Origin: Hyphomicrobiales bacterium
GTDB taxonomy: Bacteria > Pseudomonadota > Alphaproteobacteria > Rhizobiales > Rhizobiaceae
Assembly (NCBI GenBank): GCA_900469965.1
Contig: UBZP01000016.1
Span: forward strand, 17,344-81,343
Direction: 5' to 3'
Length of the DNA: 64,000 nucleotides
This document shows, piece after piece, positions 51,739 through 58,486 of this stretch. Below the pieces are notes generated by a model, which was not told the DNA's origin, did not search any database, and saw only the letters and a list, made by a program, of their open reading frames with translations. The translations under genes and the position numbers were made by a program. Numbering within the stretch: position 1 is the stretch's first letter; each line of letters starts with the position of its first letter.

Positions 51739-52399
51739 TGTCAGACCTATTGCAAACTACGCAGCGAAGCCGCGTGCCACTGTTATATTCATCAAGAACG
51801 CCTTTTCGATCTTTGCCCGTGAGGTCACGATTGCGCCAGGCCGGGATATGGTCATTGTCCCAATCTTTATTTTTTGAACCTGGGGGAGAGTTGACCTCAT
51901 CTCCACATGTAGGGCACTTCTTGCCGCCGTCCTCCCCATCCTCAGCGTTATCCCAGTTAGACTTCTCAGTCCCTTTTCGGACGCGGCTCGGTCGTTTTGC
52001 TACATCCTTTCCGTCTTCCGTTGCGTCTGTTGCGGTTTCAGATGTTTTTTCTTCCACAGATTCTGCGTTTGATGCAGAGAACTGTCCATCCCCATTCTGG
52101 GTCATGTTGGCAGAGTTGCATCCGCCGGGGCACATATCGTTCGGTGTGCCTGCGGGAGAGGCCCCGAATATCACAGCACCTGCGCCGGCGACAGCAACTC
52201 CCAGTCCCGCGCCAGCGGCGCCGCCGCCCAACCCAAGCGCTGCACCTAACCTAGATAGTGCACTACCAATAGCGTCAGCTACCCCCCCAGATCCACCAGT
52301 GGCTGTCTCCGCTATATGCCCGTTGAGGTCACTCCGTGGCGGAAATGTCTCATCGGTGAAAGTGCTCTCTCAAATCACATGTTCAAAGGCTGTCGTCAT
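51725..52399 (-). pseudogene. HNH-like polymorphic toxin, interrupted by TGA at codon 10
   Basis: Reading from ATG 52399 gives nine codons (MTTAFEHVI), a TGA at 52372-52370, then 214 open codons in the same frame. The middle is a Gly/Ala-rich hydrophobic stretch like the trunk of secreted toxins, then an acidic linker, then a C-terminal zinc-and-HNH-like nuclease: CPTCGDEV, DWDNDHIPAWRNRD, and RLRCVVCNRSDNGRF. The paired CxxC and the DxDH core suggest a DNase of the HNH/treble-clef group. It may be inactivated, or translated from an internal start such as TTG 52231. The SUFU gene directly downstream would be its immunity partner. Confidence 0.6.
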
Positions 52400-52416
52400 T
52401 GCGTCTGGCCGTTATT

Positions 52417-52435
52417 TAATCATTTATGCCTACCT
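52417..52435. repeat. Copy 2 of a short A+T-rich repeat at toxin-locus gene ends
   Basis: TTAATCATTTATGCCTACCT resembles the sequence at 51148-51165 at 17 of about 19 positions. It covers the stop codon of the toxin fragment 52420-52842. Confidence 0.4.
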
Positions 52436-52842
52436 GCATTTAGCCGGGTCCACGCTGAACTCCACGTAAGCTTTGCTCCAGAACCCCGTGTTGCCTGCAC
52501 CGTGACTTTGTCGAATCCCATGGCGCCAAATTCTTTAGCGATTTCCGTTCTTACAGAAGCTACAGCAGAAACGTTCTTTGATACGTCATTTGTTGTTTTT
52601 CCTATCGAGAACTCGCTTATCGTTACTTCATTCTTCCCGATGGACAGGACGCCAGATACCTCGTGCGTATCACCATTAGAGGAAATGGTTCTCGACCATT
52701 CTTTCCCTGTAGTATTGACACCCATTTGGCCTTTTTCATAGCCTTGTCGGGTTTCGACGGTCTGCTCTGATTCTCCTGCTTCTTGCCAAAAAGTCCTGTG
52801 CAACAGCGCCGGCGGTCCTCGAGCGCGAAAGGTAATTTAATC
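52420..52842 (-). pseudogene. Toxin-tip fragment
   Basis: An open frame of about 139 codons without a good start (only TTG at 52803). It begins with a G+C-rich stretch (FRARGPPALLHRTFWQEAG) and turns into A+T-rich sequence with KEWSRTISSNGDTHEVSGVL, SEFSIGKTTNDVSKNVSAVA and KEFGAMGFDKVTVQATRGSG, which looks like the C-terminal domain of a polymorphic toxin. I do not recognise the family. It is in frame with the preceding fragment (TAA at 52839-52837 between them), so it is likely a displaced cassette end. Confidence 0.45.
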
Positions 52843-53080
52843 ACTGATAACTGAGAAATCAAAGTCTACTTCAATATCATTTATGTGTAACATTCCTAGA
52901 TATTCAAGCCCCTTGGCAATGACCCTCTGCACCTCAGCTCTTGATAACAATTCGCTGTTTTGCCTTGCCCATAGCCCCTTATACGAGCCGCTTGCCGAAT
53001 CATAAATGGGGACGGTTCGAGAGGGCGGTGCGGCCGGAGCGCGACAGGCTGCTCGGAAGAGGACGCGATATGAACGATAA
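52837..53080 (-). pseudogene. Toxin-tip fragment with G+C-rich junction
   Basis: A frame with a G+C-rich start (RAPAAPPSRTVPIYDSASGS) followed by A+T-rich KGLWARQNSELLSRAEVQR and HINDIEVDFDFSVISD. The composition switch inside one frame suggests a recombination junction between a toxin trunk and a foreign tip. No start codon is credible and no family is recognised; about 60-80 residues remain. Confidence 0.4.
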
Positions 53081-53140
53081 AACGACAGAGACGATCGCGA
53101 GCTATAACAATTTGTCGAAAACCTCGCTGGAGGATACTTT

Positions 53141-53629
53141 CTATATTTTGTTGTAGAAATTAATATCATTCATGAGCTTCCTTAAAAACTCACCAAGGCT
53201 ATCTGCGTATACTTCGTCAAGATGCGGATAATAAACCTTGCTACCGTTGCCTACTCTGAACACAAGTACGGAATCATTCCCCATTGAAAAGAACGGTATC
53301 TCATTTTCCGATATGAAATCCTCATAGACTTTCCATTGTTCTGAAATCTTATTCATGATGTCCGATATTTCAGATATATTAAGGAATGAATTTTCATAAT
53401 TTGTGCCGAATCCTCCATTTATATCTTCTCTAAGTCGGCCTTCTCCGATAAATTTCAAAAAATTCATATATGCGATTGGGATTATCTCTCCAAATTCTTT
53501 TTCAAATTCTCGAATATCGGTTTCGCTGATTGGAGTGAACAAGTTCGGAGTCGTGTGATCGCGCGCTTCTGACCCTTGCCTGAACTGCTGATACCATTGC
53601 AGAACGTCATCATCTATACGGTCTTCCAT
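53141..53629 (-). CDS. SMI1/KNR4 (SUKH) family immunity protein
   Basis: A 162-residue protein of the SUKH superfamily, the most widespread immunity fold in polymorphic toxin systems. Family marks: ISETDIREFEKEFGEIIPIAYMNFLKFIG (the helix and LP-like turn), a GG turn, FFSMGNDSVLVFRVG and the final LGEFLRKLMNDI. AGGGGGG-rich sequence precedes the ATG at 53629. It follows a G+C-rich toxin-trunk fragment and is A+T-rich itself, so it probably came in with a toxin tip that is now lost or is the fragment downstream. Confidence 0.82.
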   Translation of the reverse strand: MEDRIDDDVLQWYQQFRQGSEARDHTTPNLFTPISETDIREFEKEFGEIIPIAYMNFLKFIGEGRLREDINGGFGTNYENSFLNISEISDIMNKISEQWKVYEDFISENEIPFFSMGNDSVLVFRVGNGSKVYYPHLDEVYADSLGEFLRKLMNDINFYNKI

Positions 53630-53635
53630 CTGGTC

Positions 53636-53800
53636 CCCCCCTGCTCCCCACCGAATATCCCGCCAAAGAAATCGCGGAGCGCATTCAATGCGCCGCCTGT
53701 TTTGTGGATTCCGCCCTGATGGCGCTGGAGCGCCGGGGCGAGCCGACCGCGTGCGGCGCGGCGCGACCACGATCCCGGACCAGATTGGAAAAGTGACGCA
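53636..53800 (-). other. G+C-rich remnant of a toxin trunk
   Basis: One minus-strand frame without start reads LAPALQRHQGGIHKTGGALN, then ALRDFFGGIFGGEQGG, in the G+C-rich style of the backbone, between two A+T-rich immunity genes. It looks like a leftover piece of a large toxin gene placed in front of a swapped cassette. Confidence 0.35.
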
Positions 53801-53804
53801 GATT

Positions 53805-54149
53805 TTAAATAGTTTCTCTGTCATCACCGCTTTCAATTGAAAATGAAGAACTATGAAATTCCAGCAACTCGTTTTCTTCCTCAAATACCTTGTAACTAAT
53901 CTTTTCCAATCCCCACGGATTAATGTTTTCAATTCGAATATTGATAAATGTAAACTCACCAATATCACCTAAAACAAGCTCGCGAACTCCATAAAACTCT
54001 ACTTTTACTTTAGAACTTGATCCATTATCTTTGATTTGTCCTGCGATCGCGAGAGTCAAGTCTGTACCTCGCCGATTCGGGAAACTACGAGCAACAGAGA
54101 TCGATTCGATCAGCGAGAGATAAATGTACTGAAAGTTTGGTGGCATCAC
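53805..54149 (-). CDS. Putative immunity protein
   Basis: A 114-residue acidic, mostly beta-strand protein: YIYLSLIESISVARSFPNR, GTDLTLAIAGQIKDN, KVKVEFYGVRELVLGDIG, ENINPWGLEKISYKVFEE. The alternating strands resemble small immunity families of polymorphic toxins (Imm50-like), but I cannot place it with certainty. It directly follows a toxin-tip fragment (stop 14 bases upstream) in the same orientation, the standard toxin-then-immunity order. A+T-rich. Confidence 0.5.
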   Translation of the reverse strand: MMPPNFQYIYLSLIESISVARSFPNRRGTDLTLAIAGQIKDNGSSSKVKVEFYGVRELVLGDIGEFTFINIRIENINPWGLEKISYKVFEEENELLEFHSSSFSIESGDDRETI

Positions 54150-54162
54150 TTACCATCCATTG

Positions 54163-54399
54163 TCACGAAATGGTCCTGGGATATGTGGAGACGGTCTGTA
54201 AGTCCCAGGAATATGGCCTCTTCGATAGGGCCATCCTGTCGACATCGAACGCGCAGGTATGGTGATGTGTTTCGGCGCGGCCTTGGGAGCTGTTCCCCGC
54301 GTTCATGTCGATGCGACCATATTCATCATAATGCGCGGTCCAAGATAAGACGCTCCTCTTTCTCTGTGTGAGCCACGATTTTGCTAGAGCGTTCTTCAT
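54163..54399 (-). pseudogene. C-terminal toxin fragment
   Basis: A frame of 78 residues starting MKNALAKSWLTQRKRSVLSW and continuing TAHYDEYGRIDMNAGNSSQG and ETHHHTCAFDVDRMALSKRP. The HYDEYGR...HHH arrangement is reminiscent of small His-rich nuclease-like tips of Rhs/CDI-type toxins. No trunk is attached upstream, so it is an orphan tip or remnant. It precedes the putative immunity gene at 53805-54149. Confidence 0.4.
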
Positions 54400-54499
54400 C
54401 CATATGATCCAGGCCGTGAACCGAAAAATGCCGAATGACAAAGCGGGGCACGGCCTATTGCTGGTTGAGGCCGATTTCTATCTATCGTAACTTGCCGGC

Positions 54500-54867
54500 A
54501 TGAAGAAGTTGCCCCTCGCAGTATCGGCGCTTGTTACCGCGATCTCTGCTTTCTATCTGTTGACCAGCGTGCCATTCCCGTTTGTCCAGGCCTGGTGGCA
54601 CGCAGCAGACTACGATTCCGGTGATCACTTCTCTAAACGGCATCGCATGGCAGACTGGCTCGTCATGACCGACGCCTTGATAGGCCTGCGCCGTGATGAA
54701 GTGCTGGCGAAGCTGGGGCCGCCGCCGCTCACCGACAGGTTCACCGACTACGATCTCGTGTATCACCTCGGCGTGAGCGCGGCCTCGTTTCCATTGACGC
54801 CGAGTGGCTGGCGATCCGCCTTTCACCGTCTGGAGTCGTCGCCGAGGCTGAGGTGATTCACGATTGA
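54500..54867 (+). pseudogene. SmpA/OmlA-like small lipoprotein-type gene with a frameshift
   Basis: The first 90 codons read MKKLPLAVSALVTAISAFYL, then MADWLVMTDALIGLRRDEVL and AKLGPPPLTDRFTDYDLVYHLG, a BamE/SmpA-like pattern. After position about 54770 the conserved continuation (RERGLVSIDAEWLAIRLSPSG) is found in the next frame, ending at TGA 54865-54867. One missing base near 54770-54772 restores a 122-residue protein. As it stands the frame ends at 54856 with an unrelated tail. Either a real mutation or a sequencing error. Confidence 0.65.
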
Positions 54868-54915
54868 TCATCAATCCGCAACGAGCTGAACTAGATTGAG
54901 ACTGTCACGGGCACC

Positions 54916-55170
54916 TTCTTCGAATGGCACGTGATCATACCGCTTCTCCCCAACAAACCGCGCGGCGCACCACGTGCAAATGACCGACGTGCCCTCGCCG
55001 GCATCTCCTGGGGGCTGCGATCCGGTGCCCCATGGCGCGATCTGCCAGAGCGATATGGCCATCGCACCACCTGCTACAACCGGCTCGTCGGATGGCGGAG
55101 AACAGACGCGTGGGATCATCTGATGGGTGCGATCACAAATCCCCATGATGGCAAAGTCCCAAATGACCTG
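54916..55170 (+). mobile_element. IS5-family transposase fragment
   Basis: The frame encodes FFEWHVIIPLLPNKPRGAPR, DRRALAGISWGLRSGAPWRD and LPERYGHRTTCYNRLVGW, then DAWDHLMGAITNPHDGK, the N-terminal part of IS5-group (OrfA-type) transposases. It breaks off after about 80 codons, the catalytic DDE part is absent and no terminal inverted repeats were recognised. It marks the right end of the accessory block. Confidence 0.82.
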
Positions 55171-55179
55171 CATCCGAGG

Positions 55180-55830
55180 TCAAAGGCGGCGGGCGTCAAC
55201 GTCCTGGTTCGGCGACCGGGCGCCACCCCGGAACAGCATGCGCACGAAGGCGCGCAGGACCAGGAGCTGGTCGGGCAGGCTCTTGGGGTCGCGCAGGGCC
55301 TTGGACATGACGATGCCGCCTTCGAGGACGGTGGAGACCATGTCGGCGAGCTGGTCGACGTCGATGCGTTCGCGCGGCTCGTAGACGGCGAGGATCTCCT
55401 CGAACATCGCCCGGAACCGGCGACGCCAGGCCAGCGCCGCCTGGCGGTTGATCTCCTGGATGCCGCGGTCGAAGGCGCGCTCGTGCACGCACATGACGGC
55501 GACGAGGCAGCCGGGATGGCCGTTCGGCAGGTCGGAGAGCTGCTCCGACAGGAGCTTCAGCCCCAGCAGGAAGGCCTGCAGCGGGTCGTCGGCCAGTTCG
55601 CGGGCGCGGCCGAAGATCTCGTCGTAGATGCGGTTGTCGTTTTCCAGGTAGCGCTCGAGCAGCGCCTTGGCCAGCTCGTTCTTGTCGTGGAAATGGTAGA
55701 AGAACCCGCTCTTGGTGATGCCGGTCTCGGTGATCAGCTCCTCGATCGAGGTCGCGGCGAAGCCCTTGGCGAGCACGGCGGCCTCTGCCACCTGCAGTAT
55801 CCGTGCGCGCGTTTCATCCCCTTTGCGCAT
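55180..55830 (-). CDS. TetR/AcrR family regulator
   Basis: A 216-residue TetR-type repressor. The N-terminal DNA-binding domain is clear (ETRARILQVAEAAVLAKGFA, then IEELITETGITKSGFFYHFHDKNELAKALLE). The C-terminal ligand domain (LADDPLQAFLLGLKLLSEQL, PGCLVAVMCVHERAFD) is typical of the AcrR-like subgroup that controls drug or fatty-acid stress genes. GGGAGG lies five bases before ATG 55830, better than an ATG six codons upstream that overlaps the operator. The 13-bp palindrome at 55842-55854 is its likely binding site. Confidence 0.9.
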   Translation of the reverse strand: MRKGDETRARILQVAEAAVLAKGFAATSIEELITETGITKSGFFYHFHDKNELAKALLERYLENDNRIYDEIFGRARELADDPLQAFLLGLKLLSEQLSDLPNGHPGCLVAVMCVHERAFDRGIQEINRQAALAWRRRFRAMFEEILAVYEPRERIDVDQLADMVSTVLEGGIVMSKALRDPKSLPDQLLVLRAFVRMLFRGGARSPNQDVDARRL

Positions 55831-55841
55831 CGTCGCCTCCC

Positions 55842-55854
55842 GTACCAATGGTAC
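55842..55854. promoter_or_regulatory. TetR operator palindrome
   Basis: GTACCA-A-TGGTAC is a perfect 13-bp dyad located 12-24 bases upstream of the TetR start, the usual place for autoregulation by TetR-family proteins. Confidence 0.65.
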
Positions 55855-56162
55855 AGTTTTCGCCCCTCACGCCCCGCCAACACTGTTAACATTGACGTGA
55901 AAGCAGGCGCCAAGCAATTGATTTATCGCATATATGACGCCTTCCTTGTGAATCTTGACCACAAGACGCCTAGTTTTACAGGCGGAAAACAGGCAAAAAT
56001 CCACGCGCGTTTCGGAAAATGTGGGAATACCCTCGTGACGAAACCGCATTGAGGGAAAACCAAAAAAACACTGAACATGACATGGCTCTCATTTGGCGCG
56101 TTCGCAAGACCGCGCCCGCTCCAGACTTTTCCGGGACGGAAGTTCAACGAGTGGAGACAGTT
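55855..56162. other. Intergenic region between divergent genes
   Basis: No gene. The stretch 55880-56060 is A+T-richer and contains GTTAAC and several short dyads. It should hold promoters for the TetR gene and for the methyltransferase gene; no riboswitch-like structure was recognised. Confidence 0.35.
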
Positions 56163-57119
56163 ATGGCGAAGTACAGACATGGCCTGCCGCTGACAAAGGG
56201 TGATCGGTTCCTGACCGATGGCGGCATGGAGACGACGATGATCTTCCACGAGGGCGTGGAACTGCCGCTTTTCGCATCCTTCGTGCTGATGGCCAGCCCC
56301 GAGGGGCGGCGCAAGCTGAAGGATTACTACGTCCGCTACCTCGAACTGGCGCGCAAGGCGGGCGCGGGCTTCGTGCTCGACACGCCGACCTGGCGGGCAA
56401 ACCCCGACTGGGCGGAAAAGCTCGGCTACGACGCCGCCGCACTGAGAGCCGTGAACGAGGAGGCGGTCGGGCTTCTGGCGCAGTTGCGGGCGCAATACGA
56501 GCGTCCCGGCCAACCGATCGTGCTGAACGGCGCGATGGGGCCGCGCGGCGACGGCTACAAGGCCGGCAACATGAGCGCCGACGAAGCCGAGGCCTATCAC
56601 CGGCCGCAGGTGGAGGCCTTTGCCTCAACCGACGCCGACATGATCAGCGCCGTCACCCTGACCAATATCGACGAGGCGATCGGCGTGGCACGGGCGGCCA
56701 AGAAGGCCGCGATCCCCTGTGTCATCTCGTTCACCGTCGAGACGGACGGCAGGATTGTCACCGGCAAGACCATGCAGGAGGCGATCGAGGCGGTGGATGC
56801 AGCCACCGACGGCTATCCGCTGTTCTACATGATCAACTGCGCGCATCCGAGCCATTTCGAGGACGCGCTCGATCACGGCAGCGGCTGGGTCCGGCGGATC
56901 GGCGGCATCCGCGCCAATGCCTCGGCGATGAGCCACCAGGAGCTCGACGAGAGCGAGACGCTGGACGCCGGCGACCCCGACGACTTCGGCCGCCGCTACG
57001 GCGAGCTCGTCCGCCGGATGCCGCAGCTGCGCATTCTCGGCGGCTGCTGCGGCACCGACCACCGCCACATCGGCGCCATCTGCCAGGCCTGCATGCCGCA
57101 GCCGGCCATGAGCGCCTGA
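56163..57119 (+). CDS. Homocysteine S-methyltransferase family protein
   Basis: A 318-residue TIM-barrel enzyme transferring a methyl group to homocysteine or a related thiol to form methionine. Zinc ligands are seen as Cys in YMINCAHPSHF and the CysCys pair in ILGGCCGTDHRH. The start LTDGGMETTMIFHEG is the characteristic first strand. The methyl donor could be S-methylmethionine, betaine or another; the sequence resembles the MmuM-like group. GTGGAG lies upstream of ATG 56163. A small gene follows 28 bp later. Confidence 0.92.
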   Translation: MAKYRHGLPLTKGDRFLTDGGMETTMIFHEGVELPLFASFVLMASPEGRRKLKDYYVRYLELARKAGAGFVLDTPTWRANPDWAEKLGYDAAALRAVNEEAVGLLAQLRAQYERPGQPIVLNGAMGPRGDGYKAGNMSADEAEAYHRPQVEAFASTDADMISAVTLTNIDEAIGVARAAKKAAIPCVISFTVETDGRIVTGKTMQEAIEAVDAATDGYPLFYMINCAHPSHFEDALDHGSGWVRRIGGIRANASAMSHQELDESETLDAGDPDDFGRRYGELVRRMPQLRILGGCCGTDHRHIGAICQACMPQPAMSA

Positions 57120-57146
57120 AGGAGAAGATCTTGAGGAGATATCGTC

Positions 57147-57377
57147 ATGTCGACGAAGGAGCATCATCGCAGGGGCCATAGGGCCGGCCATTCAAAGGCA
57201 GAGAGTACGGGCATGTTCGGGCGGCTGTTTTCCGGCTGGCTCGGACGGCCCAACTACGACTGGGGCTGCGGCCCGATCGACCTTAGCGGCCTGGAGGGGC
57301 TGGACGGCCACATCGCCAGGCGCGCCGACTTCCGCAACCCGTCCGGATCCCGCCGCAACCGCACCTACGGGCGCTAG
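57147..57377 (+). CDS. Small basic hypothetical protein
   Basis: A 76-residue Gly/Arg/His-rich protein (STKEHHRRGHRAGHSKAEST, then GMFGRLFSGWLGRPNYDWG and a C-terminal RNRTYGR). It has a good ribosome site (GAGGAGATATCGTC before ATG) and follows the methyltransferase gene closely, so it may be in the same transcript. No family is recognised. It lies just before the tandem repeat array. Confidence 0.5.
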   Translation: MSTKEHHRRGHRAGHSKAESTGMFGRLFSGWLGRPNYDWGCGPIDLSGLEGLDGHIARRADFRNPSGSRRNRTYGR

Positions 57378-57487
57378 CCCGAATGCGCCAGCGGCCCGCC
57401 GAAAGGCGGGCCGCTTTCCGCGGGGCTGGTTTCTTCATCCTGCGGCTCGATCCGGAAGCCCGTGAAGGCGACGCGCTCTCTTCCATC

Positions 57488-58340
57488 GTCACCCCGGACC
57501 CGATCCGGGGTCCAGCAGCGCCGCGTCTGCGACGAGAGAAAATCTTTATCGCGCAAGGACTTGCGCGGGCTGGACACCGGCTCGAGGCCGGTGTGACGGA
57601 GGTTGTGAGTGCCGCGCTTTCGAACCCTTGCCCAGCCCGCTTCGGCCGGCGGCCCGCGTCCCCCTCTCGACCGTCATGCCGGCCCCCGAGCCGGCATCCA
57701 GCAGCGCCGCGTCTGCGGCGCGAACAGTGCTTGATCGCGCAAGGACTTGCGCGGGCTGGACACCGGCTCGAGGCCGGTGTGACGGAGGTTGTGAGTGCCG
57801 CGCTCCCCAACCCTTGCCCAGCCCGCTTCGGCTGGCGGGCCGCGTCCCCCTCTCGACCGTCATGCCGGCCCCCGAGCCGGCATCCAGCAGCGCCGCGTCT
57901 GCGGCGCGAACGGTGCTTGATCGCGCAAGGACTTGCGCGGCTGGATGCTGGATCAGGTTCGGCAGGGCGGTGCCCTTGGGTGGCCTGTCCCGAAAACTTG
58001 TGTCCGAAGACTTGAGTGCCCCGGCGATGCGTTCCCTTCCATCGTCACCCCGGACCCGATCCGGGGTCCAGCAGCGCCGCGTCCGCGGCGCGAACGGTGC
58101 TTCATCGCGCAAGGACTTGCGCGGCTGGACACCGACTCGAGGCCGGTGTGACGGAGGTTGTGAGTGCCGCGCTTTCGAACCCTTGCCCAGCCCGCTTCGG
58201 CCGGCGGCCCGCGTCCCCCTCTCGACCGTCACCCCGGACCCGATCCGGGGTCCAGCAGCGCCGCGTCTGCGGCGCGAACGGTGCTTGATCGCGCAAGGAC
58301 TTGCGCGGCTGGACACCGGCTCGGAGGCCGGCATGACGGA
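57488..58340. repeat. Tandem array of 4.6 units of about 185 bp
   Basis: Units begin at 57488, 57673, 57859, 58044 and 58228 (spacings 185, 186, 185, 184), the last ending about 58340. Each unit starts with GTCA, a hairpin, CCAGCAGC, a GCGCCGC/GCGGCGC hairpin, a GCGCAAG/CTTGCGC hairpin, and usually an ACACCGGC/GCCGGTGT hairpin followed by GACGGAGG. The first hairpin occurs in two versions: ACCCCGGA/TCCGGGGT in units 1, 4, 5 and ATGCCGGC/GCCGGCAT in units 2, 3, so arms change together. Unit 3 has a different second half. No spacers, no cas genes. Confidence 0.9.
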
Positions 58341-58486
58341 TCCATTGGGTGGGCCCATCTGCGGCCGCGCCATTCCGCTTGGCGATGCCACGTTCTCGCC
58401 CCCCCGATGCCGGCGGGACTTTCGCTCGCCTTGCGCGTTCCTATCGAATAGTCTGGAGCCGAGACGAGACGGAGCGCGAGAGAGCC

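Noticed and set aside
54916..55170. Active insertion sequence
   Set aside because: Only the N-terminal part of an IS5-type transposase is present, with no catalytic DDE region and no terminal repeats recognised.
57488..58340. CRISPR array
   Set aside because: Units are about 185 bp, contiguous and internally palindromic, there are no unique spacers and no cas genes.
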